64,000 nucleotides of DNA from Tyto alba (GCF_018691265.1 NW_024881282.1:25260899-25324898), one strand, 5' to 3'; positions 10,409 to 24,350 are shown, counted from the first letter of the stretch. Notes: generated by a model from the sequence alone, not told the origin. Numbers and translations are program-made.

Positions 10409-13400
10409 GATACATTATGGTGATAGAAACAGTGGATTTATACTTATGCATTTAGGAATTTATTACACTTGTTTATAACCCCCACTCACTGTAGCCCCTG
10501 CTGTAACTTTCTCTGGCGACCCAGGGTTTCTCTGACCATGTACCTGGACCCACAACTCACCTCTGATGCAGCACAGCCGCATAACCTCCAGCCAGACTGC
10601 TCAGAAAAAGCTGTGAGAATGTCTGTAAGGAGATAAGAAAGGTAAAATTACAGGCAGAAGTAGGATCGCTGAGATAGGATCAGCTAGCTGGAGGATTCAA
10701 GAGGAAAAACATCAGTGTGGAAAGGTGTGGAAAAGTAAAGGAAAAACATTAAGGAGGCTGATCATGCTAGTTGGGACTGCTAGTTGCAAAGCATCAGCTC
10801 ATCAGGTCAAATGGTCAGTGCCATCAGGAGCAGCTGGACAAGGATAACCCAGCGGCCCTGGGGACCCGCTCCAAGGAGCAGAGGCCAGCCCTGACTGACC
10901 CTCCTTGATTATACTTTGTCCAGCAGAAGGTCTCAGGGTGCTTCGTTAGACGTGGGGAGCACATCTGTGCTTAGCCGTACAACTGGCTAAATACTACCTA
11001 CCTGCTTCTTTCTGTTTGCCATTCAATAACTGCGTTATGCTGTGAAGCCATTTTTTCAACTCGCTTCCAGAATCCTTTGTACAGGGTAGGTAAGGATGCT
11101 GGAACAAACGAACTCAGGAGAGGATCAGTAATACTTTCCTTAAATACCGAGTTTGAAATTCCCAAGTATTTAGCAAAATCTACGGTTTTTTAATGTTAGT
11201 AAGCATTTTTTTAAGTCTTCATTCTAATTTTCCCTATTGTCATGATCTCAATAAATGCTCCTGTCCCTGCTTTCTTCTGCTTCTATCATGTGTGTTGTAC
11301 CACTCACTATTTTGAGACTGTTTTTAATTATATACCCTTTTTCTTTAGAAATTTCTGCAATGTTCTATAGTGAAAACTTTAGGTAAGAAGCAGCTTTAAC
11401 ATACAGATTTGCAACATCCTGGTGCAGTGTAAGCTGAAATCTTCACACAAACCTCTGTGTCATCACTGGAAGAGGTGTTTGGACTACAGGGCTAGATCCT
11501 GGCAGATGACAGACATATTTCTCACTGCTTGGCAAGCACAAGTCCAACTTAAAGTTGCCCTAATCAAGCAGAAAGGAGGAAGTACAGGATCTGCCAGTGA
11601 AAGAAATCTATCAGAAATCAGACATGCATCCTTTCTAGCCTGCCCGAGAATTGTAGGTGCTCCTAAACACCCCTTTATTATAGGCTACCAGAAATTAAAT
11701 CTTCAAAATCACTAAGAAAGCCTCTGTGAGGGGGCTGAAGAAAGGAGTTTTGAGTTCATCCTGAGTGGCACTAGGGCACACAATACTTGGGAGACCCAAC
11801 AATGGCTGCAATTAGGTGTAACAATCACTGATCCCTTGGCAGGTGAGCAACCTCTTCAGAACCAGCTTACCAAAGTGTTTTTTCTAATGAGTGGTCTATA
11901 CAGAAATTTTGAAGGGTGGAAACACACTGAGGGAAACCAAAAACGTAAGGGGAAGATCCTGAAATAGGCCTGTCAGTCAGAAAACACTTGAAAGATTTTC
12001 TTCCAAGTTTATTGTGTGGTGAGATGGGAAGACACCTTCAGGGCATATTTAATACGTATTAGGATAAATCAGTACAGTTAAATGAAAATAGTACAGTGAC
12101 TGATGGAAAGGGGCTGTTGTAATAATTTATAAAGACAGACCTTCAAAACTGTCAGCATAAAGTCAAGGAAGGCAAAGAGAGCCGAGTGTTTTTCTCATAA
12201 TACTGTGAGGAACATTGCAGCCACAGAAATAAGACCTACTTTCATGGGCACATGGGTTATTAGGTTTTGATTAAATTTCATTTGTTGAATCAGAATCTCT
12301 ATTGCTTGCTAATGAAGGATCATTTTTAACAAACATTTTTATTATTATATATAATGCATATTATTGCAGCATTTTTGTAATGCTAAGTACTAACAAGTCA
12401 TGAAAAGATTTAAAATCTTACTATTCCAGAAGCTTTGGGTTCTCTGTATTTGTTTTAATGCTCAAGTTTTTAAAAATTTCTTTCTCTAACCCCAAGTGCT
12501 AAGAACTCACCTCCCTCAAACCCTATATAATTGCTTTAGCCAAGGAGTTCAGGAATTTTAGGAAAACCACCAAATATCGGTAAGTCAAATAAAAATGGCA
12601 CAGCTGACAGCAGTGGTATCTCCTTAAACCATGTACAATGAAAGATCTCATTGCACATTTGAAGAGCAAAATACCCTGAAGGAATTAGGGTTTAAATAAG
12701 TGAAACAACCAAATGGTTGAAGAAAGGAAGATATTCTCACAGTCTCTCAGCTCCAGACTCCTGACAGACTCACCGAGGGACACCTTATAAAATAAAACAC
12801 AGAAATCAGTTGTTTTGCAGTTTGGAGGAAGAGAGTTTGAAGCAGCTTTCAGTTCATCCATAAAACGAATATCTCTCTGATACACTCTGCTTTCTAGGCA
12901 AAACTAAAAGCCTTTCTGAATGTAGTAAGTATGAATACATTGGCCATCAACTCCAGAGTAAGAATGGAATTCTTAGGTAATTCAGTTAGGAGGAAGATAG
13001 TTGCAAGATTTTTTGAAAAAAAAGCAAGTACTTTCTCTGAGTGGTCTAAATAAGGTTGCATCTTCCACGAGACACATGTTTTGTTGGTGTATTCATTTAC
13101 TATTCTGATGTCTGAGACAAGGCAATACATCCTATGTAAGAATACAGAAGTCCATTTCATAACCCAAAGAAACAGAGAGATGGGGAAAAAAAAAAAAAGA
13201 TTACAAACATTAGATGCTGTTTTTTTTTTTTTTTTTTTAAGCAGACAAAATGAATAGTTTTCCTACGTCAACAGTTAAATCTATACCCTGACTACAATAT
13301 TCCTTCACTTGGGAAGCAAAAGAAACATGAACAGGTCCTGAGGATCACTTTCTTTGAACCAGTCACATGTAAACACAGCCCTTTATTGGAGGCTGACATG

Positions 13401-13469
13401 ATATTTACCTCATGAGCTAAAAAGTTCAGTTTCAGTTCATCCTTTATGGAACTTCTGTCCCAATAACAG
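10045..13469. other. Unique sequence with simple T-runs, no supported gene
   Basis: No gene or transposon could be supported. There are T-runs at 10377-10397 and 13220-13238. A 97-codon frame at 11422-11715 is unrecognised and has no supporting splice or homology signal. Confidence 0.45.
10377..10408. repeat. Poly-T followed by (GT)n
   Basis: About 21 consecutive T residues run into a short GT dinucleotide repeat. No retroposed coding body is evident beside it. Confidence 0.85.
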
Positions 13470-14428
13470 TGTGCTGGGTTTGTGTGTATAGTTTGGGAGA
13501 GGGGCTACAGTGGTGGCCCCTTGTGAGAAGCTTCTCGAAGCTCCCCCAGTTCCAACTCAGACTCACCTCTGCGCTTAGAGGTGGTGGCTGCACCTCCATG
13601 ATAACATATTTAAGAAGGGGGACCTGTGAGGAGGAGTTAGAGATGTGAGTAGGACACCTATGTGAACACCAAGGTCTGTGGAAGTAAGGAGAAGGAAGGG
13701 AGGGAGGTGTGCCGGTGCAGAGTCCCCTGTACATCATGGCACCATCCACCTCCACCACCCATGGAGGTCTATGGTGGAGCAGATGTCAACCTGCAGCCCA
13801 TGGAGGACCTCACATCAGAGCAGGTGGTTGCATTCAAAGGACGCTGGGACTCTGTGGGAAGAAGCAGCCCCCACTGTTGTAGTTTGGCACTGGGCGGATT
13901 GTAACGTGTGGGGGTGACCCACACCGGAGCAGCTCAGGAAAGGCTTCGGCTTATGGGAAGGAACTGACGTTGAAGAAAGTTTGTGGAGGACTGTCTCCAG
14001 TGAGAGGGACACCGTGCTAGGGCAGGGAAAGAATGTGAGAAGTTTCCCCCACCCCTGAGAAGGAAGAAGTGGCGGGACTGACTGCACCCCCCATTCCCTG
14101 ACTCCCACACTGCTGTGGGGAGGAGGTAGAGAAGTAGGGAGCAGAGCTGAGCCCTGGAGAGAAGGGAGGGGTGGGGGGAGGTATTTTTAAGATGTGGGAA
14201 TGCTTCTCACTGCCCTACTCTCTCTGTTAAGTGTTGTTGCTGTTGTTAGTATTTGAATTAAATTGATGTTCTTTTTCTTTCCCTAATGAGTCTGCCTTCT
14301 GCCTGTAACTGTAATGGGTGAGTCATCCCTCCCTGTCCTTATCTTAATTCCTGACCTTCCTATTCCTGAGGGGGAAGGGGTGAGCAATTGGGTGGTGCTT
14401 ATTTGGCCTCTGGGCTCAAGCCAGGTCA
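13470..14428 (+). mobile_element. Solo LTR, avian ERVL-like family, copy 1
   Basis: About 959 bp starting TGTGCTGGGTTTG and ending near CTCAAGCCAGGTCA. It aligns by eye along its whole length to the copies at 20126 and 60488. Shared landmarks in order are GTGAGAAGCTTCTCGAAGCT, TATTTAAGAAGGGG, a GC-rich centre with repeated GGAGCAG blocks, GTTTGTGGAGGACTGTCT and a T-rich 3' part. The TATA-like box is CATATTTAAG at 13605-13614. Unlike the other two copies it lacks the CCAAT motif just upstream. The polyadenylation-signal position reads AATTAAA rather than AATAAA. No target-site duplication is clear (AACAG upstream, AGCAT downstream), and the 3' edge lies close to a TATC microsatellite. No internal retroviral genes adjoin it. 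Confidence 0.75.
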
Positions 14429-14445
14429 AGCATCCTTGTGTTTAT

Positions 14446-14446
<1 letters not shown>

Positions 14447-14529
<83 letters not shown>
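14447..14529. repeat. (TATC)n microsatellite, about 21 units
   Basis: An uninterrupted tetranucleotide array of about 83 bp begins 18 bp after the 3' end of the first LTR. It creates meaningless LSIY-repeat open frames. Pure arrays of this length are typically polymorphic. Confidence 0.95.
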
Positions 14530-17500
14530 TACTTTGTATTCTAGGCCTTTACAACTTGGTCAAACTAGAACAGATAAATCACAGTTGCTGGAAAATAAAA
14601 AGGAAAGGTATCGGTAGATGATTAGATGTGTATACATATAGAAACTAATTTTCAGAAGAAATGAAACTCTGTTACTTTAGAATCTGATAATTTTAACACA
14701 AATTCACAAATTTTCATACATATCATCTACTTTCTACAGAATTACAGTGTATTTTGACAGGTACAAATAAGCCTTTGGGAAAAGTTTCCAAATGTTTTCT
14801 CAGATGTTTTATTTTTTTCAGGTACAATGTAGCTGCTTAGTGTTATAAATTTAGATTCACCATCATCTCTCTAACACATGATAATGAATCCCCACTCCCT
14901 TCCCATGCCTACAAAGGTGGGACCTTTTCCTGCACTATGATAAGCCAGTAAATGAAACTGTATGACATTCTTATTCACTGCCTTTTTCTATCTGTGCTCT
15001 CAAAGCAGGATTAAAAAAAAGATAAACTAATAATAATAATAATAAAGTGAATTGCTGTCTGCTCCTAAGATGCTCTGTGGAAGTTTTCTCTGCAAATAAG
15101 GTCTGGTACCTTTTAGGTACTACTAACTCTATAATGATTTCTACTGCTATCTCTCCTAAGTATTTGGTTTGTTTCCTCAGGTGTTTCCATGAAAGAATTA
15201 AAGAATTTTGGGTCCTTTTCAGTATATTAGCACTTGACTACTCCATGCAGCCAGAGAAATAGTCAGAGAAATATCTCCCAAAGTATCTTTCCAATATACA
15301 TTGATTCTTGTTGACACTAGGAGCCTCAATAGGGCACTTGCAGGGGTAGTACAAGCCAAAATAAATCTGTGTAGCTTTTGGGGGATCCCTGAGCCAATGA
15401 AACACAATGGTAATCTGTAGGTGTCTCTGCTGCCTGGCCAGAGTGTGTGTGGGGGTACACACGTGCTTCAGTATTTTGCAGAATATGTGCTGGCCCTCGT
15501 GCTATCTCAGAGAAACATTGAAAGAAGCTCTAAAAGCAGTTGGAGGTGGAAGGACACCCACCTCCTAAACCCCAACAAAGTCCAGACTATATAAATGAGT
15601 GGTTTCAGCCTTAATTTTGCTTACAGTCACCTAATTGCACCCTGAAAAGTTTCAGTCCCCTAATTTTTTTTCAGTCTGGAGACGTTTTAGGTGGTGACCT
15701 TCCAGAAATGTAGCATCTGTGCAGATGTCTTGGATTCTACCTCTCCTTTAAAAATACTGTGTCTGTGACAGAGAATTCCCTACAGGTCAAATCCTGTTGT
15801 CAGAGGTAAAGGTGGGATATTCAACTGACTAACATAAGTGCAACCTGAAAGCATTGTTCACTGGGCTTTACCAGAGCTTGTTTTTACAATTCACTTGTTG
15901 ACCATGTTGTTGCTTCGGGGCCCCATAACAATCTGTGCCAACAGTTAAAACTATATTTTTCCATCCATTCTTCATTCTGTTCAAAATTGCTGGTCTTTCA
16001 ATTGTAAACAAAGGGTAATTTATCATTGTGGCTAAAAGGAATGAAATTAGCCCATCATCAATTCAAGGTAATCTGTTTTTCCATTACTAGCTTCGGTTCA
16101 ACAGCTAATGAAGGCAGAAGCCAGTACATTAGAGAATTATTGTAAGGTGACATTTTAATGAGAACATAACTTTTAGGGAACTAAAAAAGGATATGCATCC
16201 ACAAACCCCACTAGGATGTTGAAGGCTGGCCTTACTTTCTTTCATCTGAAACAAATAACTGCCAGAATGGTCTTATTTAAACGTGTCTCAAACTGGCTCT
16301 ACTTTCCGTGCATAAAGAGCAGGGCAGCCCAATTCATGAAACAGAAATAAATGAGTAACTCCATTCAGTGCTGTGTGCTGCCCGATTTCTCCAGCCAGTG
16401 GTGGGCTTGGTCAGCAGTGTCCTGCTGGAGCTGGGAAGCAATCCCCATTTCCACGCCAAAGCAAGAGTTTCTAATTTCCAAATCCAAGGGCTAAAAGGTA
16501 AATTCAAAATAGTGGTCACAAAACTGAACCTTGCTATATTCTTATGTGTGAGGGTTACTGGCTAGTGAAATCTGGAAACCCACCCAGGCTGGCACTGGAG
16601 CCCCGCTGTGCCAGCCTCAGTCCAGCGAGACCTCCTGTGATGACACATACTAAACCTGATTAACCCAGGGTGCTGACTTCTTTCCATCAACCGACAAGCA
16701 GAAAGCAGATGCTGTGGGGCCAAGGGCCTCACTTAGCAAGCACAGGCTGGGATAACTGCACGAGGTGTGAGACAGGGAGCAATCCAGGTCTGCGCGTCGC
16801 TTCGACTGCTAATATGACGTGATTGCTTGTAATATCAACTGACCAGGCTCAACGACCCAGGGTGTCCCTTTCAGCTCTGTGCAAACGTGCTTATTAAGGT
16901 TGTCTTTCTGAACAAGGAGATGCTCTTCTTTCAAGGACATGAAGGCCCAGATACATCCAAGAGCTCTGCACTTTGTTGACACAGAGCATGGCCCCATGAG
17001 ACAACGTGTCCTTCCTCATGCCCAGCTCTAGCATAACCAGCCTTGGTGCGGATACGGGGTTGAAGCTGCAAGCATAATCCTCAAAGGTGGTGGTAGGCTT
17101 GAGACCCAGTCCAGTGACCCTGAATGCAATGGGGAGATTTCTACTGGGTTTGGTAAAAGACACATCCTTTTGAAGGGTGTTTTCAATAGCTGCAGTGTTT
17201 GAGCAGGCATAATTAGGCCAGGATCTCTGTGACAAACTGGGTCTAAATCAGCAAGAACATTTAAAACTGTACATTTGTGTGATACATATGTTTGATTCTG
17301 AATGAAAGCTAGATCAGAAAAAAATTAGTAACCTGCAGTGCTGAAAACTAAGTTTAGAAAGGCTTGTTGACTCAAATGTATCTTATCTTAAACAACAGTG
17401 TTAATCTTAAGGTTTCCAATTATAAGAAAGAAGAACAAGTGCAAATGTCTTTGTGAACATTATATTCAAATGTGAGTAATTGAAGAAATGAGAACATTCT

Positions 17501-17914
17501 GTCCCTCGATGGAACTGTGCGAGCTTTATAATATTTGCTCATATGTAGATAACATAACAAACTGAATGCAGCTCACATTGGAGCTAGCGAGAAGCATTAT
17601 TTTCAAAATCAAAAGGGCAATTATGAATGAAGAAAAGAATAAAATTACACAGTGCCATTTTATTGTAGTGTCAAAATAGAATCGATGAAGCAAAGTCGGA
17701 ATTTAAAAGAAATCTGTATAGCTGTTATTTAGGTTGGCTGGATATTTGTAAGGGTGCCTGACAGAAATGGAATTCCAGAAATGCTCTTGAAAATGTTATT
17801 TGCAAAGTGCAGTTCCCTGTACTGAGGTTTGTACTATGAGTTTTGCATATAAATAGGCACTCTCTAAATTGGTAGTAACGTCTATGCCTTTCCAAATAAT
17901 CACACAGCAAGGAA
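14530..17914. other. Unique AT-rich sequence, no supported gene
   Basis: Nothing beyond a short AAT repeat at 15028-15045 and a slightly GC-richer patch near 16570-16800. Open frames here are short and overlap on both strands. Confidence 0.45.
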
Positions 17915-18085
17915 TAATAAAAGTAAAAGCTGGAAAAGTCCTGTTCGGCCTTCTAGTCTAGGTCACTTGTCAGAGGATGATTATTTCTTACCACATATTC
18001 TCTGGTGAATTGTTCAGCCTAGTTTTGAATTCTCAAGTGATGGTAGCTGCACAGTTTTCCTTGTAAGATAGCCTCAGAGTTCAGG
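17915..18085 (-). mobile_element. Ancient CR1-type LINE 3' region
   Basis: In reverse orientation this stretch follows the 3' region of old sauropsid CR1. From low to high coordinate the landmarks are AAAGCTGGAAAAGTCCTG, TTCTAGTCTAGG, GTCAGAGGATGATTATTTCT, CAGCCTAGTTTTGAATTCTC and GTGATGGTAGCTGCACAGTT. It is strongly diverged. The terminal ATTCTATG-type tail is not clear. Confidence 0.5.
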
Positions 18086-20125
18086 TTCACTATGGAGCAA
18101 CAGCTATCAGCAGTGTCCTGATTTGTCATGTAATGACAGAGGTTCCAAGATACCCTATTTTAGGACACCAATGCTCCATCATTGCAACTCCAAAATGTCA
18201 AGATGTTTTAAAAATCATCTTTGGAGGACCCATTATTTTCTCAGCATGCTTTAATGCAGTGACCATGCCATGCATATACCCTCCTTGCTTCACCTTCAGA
18301 GCTGTAGGTGGGAAGAAAAGGCTGTGTCCTTCCTGTGGGGCACAGAGGTAAATATGGACTTCTGATCCTTCAATTCCCAGTAAGGCTCAGTGCCTTTCTA
18401 GCACAAGAAAATTCTGCTGACAGACATGGATGGTCTCTGACAGTTCGTTAGACCTTCCTTGCATCCACTTTGGTTTCTGACAGTCTCTGTGCTTTGAGGT
18501 TATGGGAAGAAATTGAACCCTATAGCTGACTTCAGACAGAGGACCAGCAACCGCGCTGCTGTGGCTGAGGAAGCTGATGATGATGAAGGTTATGTTGCTC
18601 TACAGCTCTTGGGGCAAGACAAACATTTTCAATTTTAATTTTAATTAATAGCATGCCAGTATGATGGGAAGAATCCGTTTGTAGTCTTGGAACTCTTGTT
18701 TCTTTTTGGAGTGTGCTCCAAGTGCAGGGACTCAGCCATGAGATCCTTCAGGTGAATTTTCACACTCTGTAAGAAGCTACAGAAAAAATAAGATATGACT
18801 GTGAAAGCCAGCCTCTTGTCATAGATGAACTAAGGAAAATCAACTCAGGAAAGCCAAGTTGACAAAATTGGCCTTGTGGGACCCCCCCAGAAGCTTTAAC
18901 AAGGAGGCTACTGTTTACCGTAATGAAAGGGTTTAAAAATGCAGCTAACATTTGGAATAAAAGAGAAGAATGAGAGTGTATTTTTTTTTTTGAGGTACTG
19001 GAGATTTCTCTTGGCCATAGGACCAGCTAAGGTTAAAGAAAGCTATCATGAGCATAAAACAAGACCTGCAACAGTCTGACAGATAATAGTCTCTGGGTGA
19101 AATAAAAGCCAGGCTCCAACAGGAGATTGTAATTGCACTCAGAAACATTTACAACCTGTTGTCTCTAGGATGCACGAGGTTCATCAGACATCAGAACATG
19201 GTCCACAGACCAAACGCATTAAAAAAATTCTCCAAATAGACACATCCCTACATATGCAAATAAGAAACACAATGTGGAAAAATAATTAATAAATGACTAC
19301 TTGGAGCTTAGGTTCAATTTTATTTGTCTGTTAATGAAAAGCAGTGAACTGATGTTTCACAAATATATGGTGATCCTTGGATTAAAAAAGTTGAGAAATA
19401 GTATCTAAAAGAGCACTTCTCCTTGGTGTGTCTCATCATTCAGTTTTTAAGAAAAATATATGAAGCTTGAAATGTCTTTTATCTTTTCTCTTTCCTGACC
19501 AACATAATTCAACAGCTACCTACTATAAGGAATCATGAAGAAAGTTCTTCATGGATTGCAGTGAAGCACTGGCTAAAACAAAACAGAGGAACTGCCCTAC
19601 AGAGTGGTGACCGAGGACCATTCAAGAATGATCAGAAAACTGAGGCAAGGAACAGCAACCAGCTCTTTTACTATTTTCACTTTGATCTCTTGCATGTCTC
19701 TTGCACTAGCTTGGCTCGTGGTAATCTTGAAAACTTCATGTAACAGCTGTGTTGGGATACCCATGCGGACTGTGGCCAAGGAAAGATGTAGTCTTGCATT
19801 GCTACTGCTCAGACCATGGGAGATTCAGGAAGTCAGGGCCAGAAGGATGATCCTCCTGGACAGAGGGGGACACTCTATGGTTGTGTGACAGTCATTGCAA
19901 CAAGGGTCAAGAATTTTGAAGTTGAAAATTCTAAACTATAAAAAGATGCTACAAGAAAGGATTCTTTATTTCAGTGTTGTCCCATTTCCAGCTGTTTCTT
20001 CTGTATTTTTATTCTACATTTGCATGCTTCAGGTGTCTGTCTAATGTTGGGAAGGGCAGATTTAATTCAAGCCCGTATGTCTCTTACTCAGAAAATATCA
20101 CGTGATGACCTAAGCACTTTGCTCT
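18086..20125. other. Unique sequence, no supported gene
   Basis: No repeat family or gene could be supported. Short open frames near 18133, 18536 and 19604 have no supporting evidence. The last bases, GCTCT at 20121-20125, are the left target-site duplication of the following LTR. Confidence 0.4.
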
Positions 20126-21128
20126 TGTGCTGGGTTTGTGTGTGTGGCAGGGTTTTTGGTAGCAGGGGAGGGTGCTACAGCAGTGGCCCCTGTGAGAAGC
20201 TCCTTGAAGCTCCCCTGGCTCCAAGTCAGACCCACCTCTGCACCAAGGCTGAGCCAATTAGCGACAGTGGCTGCACAGTATTTAAGAAGGGGAACCCAGG
20301 AGGAGGAGTTGGAGTTGTGAGGAGTTGTGAGGAGGACACCTATGAAAACACTGAGGTCAGTGGAAGGAAGAAGGAAAGGGAGGGGGTGTGCACCAGTGCA
20401 AAGACCCCCTCCTTCAGCCCATGGTGAGATGGCAGGCCACGGCCCTGCCACCCATGGAGGTCCACAGTGGAGCAGATGCCCACCTGAAGCCCATGGAAGA
20501 CCCTACATCAGAGTAGGTGATTGCACCTGAAGTCCAGGTATCTGTGGGAAGCAGCCCCGGCTGTTGTAGTTTGGTGCTGGGAGGACTGCAGCATGCAGGG
20601 GTGACTCACGCTGGGGTAGCACAGGAACAGCTGCAGCCTGTGGGAAGGACTCATGTCAGAGAAAGTTCGTGGATGACTGTCTCCTGTGAGAGGGGGACCA
20701 CGCTGGCGCAGGGGAGGAATGTGAGGCCCTGCCCTGAGGAGGAAGAAATGACAGAACTGACCGTACCCCCATTCCCTGCCCCCTGCGCCACTGACGGGGA
20801 GGAGGTAGAGATATGGGGAGCAAAGCTGAGCCCTGGATGAAAGGTGGGGTGGGGGGGAAGGTGTTTTTAAGATGTAACAATTCTTCCCACGGTCCAAGTC
20901 TGTCTGTTAAGTGGTGTTGTTGATAGTGTTTGAATTAAATTGATGTTCTTTTTCTTCCTCTAAGGAGTCTGTCTTTTGTCTGTGACCATAATGGGTGAGT
21001 TATCCCTCCCTGTCCTTATCTCATTTACTGAGCCTTTTGCTTTATTTTCTCCTTCCCATCACTGGGGTAGAAGGGGGAAGTAAGCAGCTGCATGGTGCTC
21101 AGTTGCCCTCTGAGCTCAAGCCATGACA
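20126..21128 (+). mobile_element. Solo LTR, avian ERVL-like family, copy 2, with 5-bp TSD
   Basis: About 1003 bp with TG...CA ends: TGTGCTGGGTTTG at the left and CTCAAGCCATGACA at the right. It is flanked by a perfect 5-bp direct repeat GCTCT (20121-20125 and 21129-21133). This shows one insertion later reduced to a single LTR by recombination. The promoter region has CCAAT at 20254-20258 and AGTATTTAAG at 20278-20286. The 3' part has the family's TTGATGTTCTTTTTCTT stretch with AATTAAA in place of AATAAA. The 5-bp duplication and end sequences fit avian ERVL (class III) elements as I know them. It is not one end of a provirus with copy 1, because this copy has its own duplication and no retroviral genes lie between. 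Confidence 0.85.
20254..20290 (+). promoter_or_regulatory. LTR core promoter elements, copy 2
   Basis: A CCAAT motif (20254-20258) lies about 20 bp upstream of a TATA-like AGTATTTAAG (20278-20286), in the layout expected of an LTR promoter. Activity is not shown by sequence alone. Confidence 0.5.
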
Positions 21129-22080
21129 GCTCTGTTCTTATTATCTAAAGGGAAAGCTAATTGACCTCAAAGTACATTTTGTCTACATTAAAAAGAGAAA
21201 ATGAAGAATTTGAAAGCGAAGATGTTGCTACTTACATAATAGCTGTCATCTTGGGCTAAAGCAACTCTGCAAAATTTTCTGAAACAAAACGTAGTGTCAT
21301 TTCATATCAGTACTTACATCTCCTTGTGGCTTGAGGGAAGATATAAAAAAACTTTGAATATTTACTTCATTCTCAGCCTTCCAGCTGATGTATAGCACTG
21401 TGAAACTATCTGACAAGACAAGTTACTGTGTCACTCAGTTCATGGCAAGGATATGATAACTCTATACCTGTATAGAATTGCATTTCTTACCTGAATACAC
21501 AGATGAAAAGGTGTCAGGAGGTAATGCAATCAAAGATATCAATAAAATCCCACTGACATAATCACTGCATGCAAAAATGTGTTCTGAAGCAAAGTTCTGC
21601 TGCAGAATCTATATCTACATTAGTAAGCAGTGAACCCGAGAGGAATGGATCTGCAAAGCAAAGCCATTGGGGCTGTGGACCTGGTGTCTGTCTGCGTTTC
21701 AGGAGGTCTAACTCTGGCCTAGCTCTAACCTTTCTGCTTGGACTGAACACCCATGAGTGGCTGGAATGCCTTAGGTGCTCCCCTGAAACACATCTGCCAG
21801 GTTAACTCCACTCGGAGGAACCCAGCTTGTGCACAGTGACGTGACTCCTCTCCGTGATGTCAACCGAGGCACAGCGAGTGGGGACAACTGGGAGACTTCT
21901 TTCAAAACTGCACACCTGCTGCGGACTAAAATGCTACTATGGACGCAGCCCACATAGCATGACCTGAAAAAAAGATTTGCAATTCAATTGATTTGAGTCA
22001 CTGGACACAGGTGAACTTGATCAAATAATTCTCAGTGTTTGCTCTGTTGATGAGTGGTTGGTTTGGTTTTTCTGTTGTTG

Positions 22081-22117
22081 TTTTTTTGTGTGTGTGTTTT
22101 TTTTTTTTTTTTTTTTT
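22081..22117. repeat. Poly-T with short (GT)n interruption
   Basis: A T-run, GTGTGTGTG and a second run of about 21 T. It is simple sequence with no adjacent retroposed body. Confidence 0.85.
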
Positions 22118-24305
22118 CCTTTAAAAGCTTCTACAATGAATAACTAAAGCAAGATAATTCTGTGAGATAAATTACTGTGGTATGACCAGGGAATTCTTCT
22201 TCAGGCAAGAGATGTATTACTGTTTGCATATTTCCAATGGAATGAGAAGAGATTTGTTTCACTGCATCTATTGATGATTGAGTGGTTTGGTTCAGAGAAT
22301 CTCTTCGAGCAAAAATGATGCCCAATGACCTATGAGATGAGACTGGCTAAAGAATAAGTGCCTATATTTTCTACTTCACCTTCTTCCCTTATTGTTTAGA
22401 AAAATGAGGACAGGGTACCAGAGCTTACAATTGCATACGTGGTTTATCTTTATTGAGCCAACCTTCTGGCACAGTTTTATAAAATCAGAAATGGATCTGA
22501 GATGCTTTTCAAACTGAAGAAGTCAGTGTTTGTTATGCTACTGCCCATTTGGATATTTTTGGCCGTCTGAATCATGTAAACATAGATAAGATAGAAGGAT
22601 CCACACTGAAATTACCATTGTGGAGACAACAGATGGTTATGGGAACATTGAGTAAATTCCTATTTGTTGCTGTCTGCAGAATGGAAACCTGAGAATGACA
22701 GCAGATTCTGATCACCTCTGCAAGTCTGAAGACCACTTGGAAATTAATTTCAACCTTGACAGGTTAATTTGAACAGGTGAGGCACCCCTCAGTACATGAA
22801 TCTGCACAAAAAAAGTCACTCTTCAAGGTGCAAGGTGCAGATCATACATATTTTAAAGACTGGGCGTGTTAAAATCTTACCTAACTGAGCCTGCCTAACC
22901 CTTCTGTATTTCTACACAGATCCAGGTCTGGAGACACTGACACTGGCTGCCTTTAAGTTGCTTCTAAAGAAAGTTTAATCACAAATCATGCTAGTATTGA
23001 TGCTGCAGATGGATTGTTGCTGACAAATGTTTCTCCTATGAAGTCTGGGCTAGGATTTGGGGTTGAGTGAGTTGCTGCACAACAAAGCCTGGGGAGCAGG
23101 GTTTGGATTCTGTTTGGTCACAGGTCACGCAGTTAAATTCTACAGCCTTCCAATATGTGTTCATATTCAAACTCTGATCAGATCCCTTTTGAATAATTCC
23201 CTACTTCCTGAAAATAAAAATGCTTACAAATTACTAACCACCACCAGAAACATATATAATTATAAATTTAAATACACACTTGCATACATACATATGACTC
23301 AGGTTATCCGTAATTGCTGATAAAAACTATCTGACTTTAGCAAATCATTTAGAATCCACCCCAAAAATGACAGCTATTTACTCTCCCTATCACAAAAGCT
23401 ACTGACTGGATTGGCTCGATGTAACAGTCTCAACAAAGAGACAGAATATTTTTTAAGCATGTATTGAGCAATAAGATCAGCTTTAAGGTGGTGGTTTCAG
23501 GTCATGGCCAAGGCAACGCGTGTAAATAAGGAGCTGGAAGTTCCTAGAATTTGGATCTTGAAGTTAGGAAAGAAGGCATGGCGTGGTAGTAAAATCCAGG
23601 TTTTGACTCAAGCTTATCTGACACAAAATATATGCATATGTTGTTTGAAAATTGAGTTGCTATGGTAATTTGTTATTTACCAGAGAGGAGTAATTGAACA
23701 ATTTTTTTTTCTAACTGGTTTATGAACAAGTCACACCTGTTCCTGAGTGGGTTTAAATTACTCACCCTTCTTTTCTATGCCAAACTTTTCATGTTCAATT
23801 GCTTTGCTATTTCAGATTCCATACACTCCTTTCACTGATGACTGATGCCACTTCTCATTTGCAAAATTTATTTTTTTTCTAGCTGGGAACTTAAAAGATT
23901 AAAAAAAAATATTTAGAACCTCTGCTTATAAATCAATAAAATCTATGCATTGATCATGTCTTCATATGTATATAAAAAGTATATAACTAGGCATATGTAT
24001 ATACACACCTGTATCTCATTGAAACTTAGGTAAACACTACGCTTTATTAGATTGCAGAGATTTAATATTCATCAGTTTTACCTCTGGTCATGCCAAAAGA
24101 ATTCTCTGAACAGATGAGAAATTGGATCCACAGAAGAAATCGTATAAAAAGAAATGGTTTTCAAAATTAATTGATTTTCAACTTTGCACAGTGTGGTGTG
24201 CACTAAGCCAGCTGAAGAAAAACACATAGAGGTAAATGTCATACCTATTGAATTACAGCAGCTTGGAAGGTTCCTCTGCCATTTAATGTCTATGCAAATT
24301 TCAGG

Positions 24306-24350
24306 TGTTTTTTTTTTTGTTTTTTTTTTGTTTTTTTTTTGTGTGTGTGT
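24306..24350. repeat. T-rich tract with periodic G, ending in (GT)n
   Basis: Three runs of roughly ten T separated by single G residues, followed by a GT repeat. The minus-strand open frame with KKNKKKTKKK is a shadow of this tract. Confidence 0.85.

Noticed and set aside
13470..21128. LTR copies 1 and 2 as the two ends of one provirus
   Set aside because: Copy 2 has its own perfect 5-bp target duplication, and the 5.7 kb between them holds no gag, protease, polymerase or envelope-like frames.
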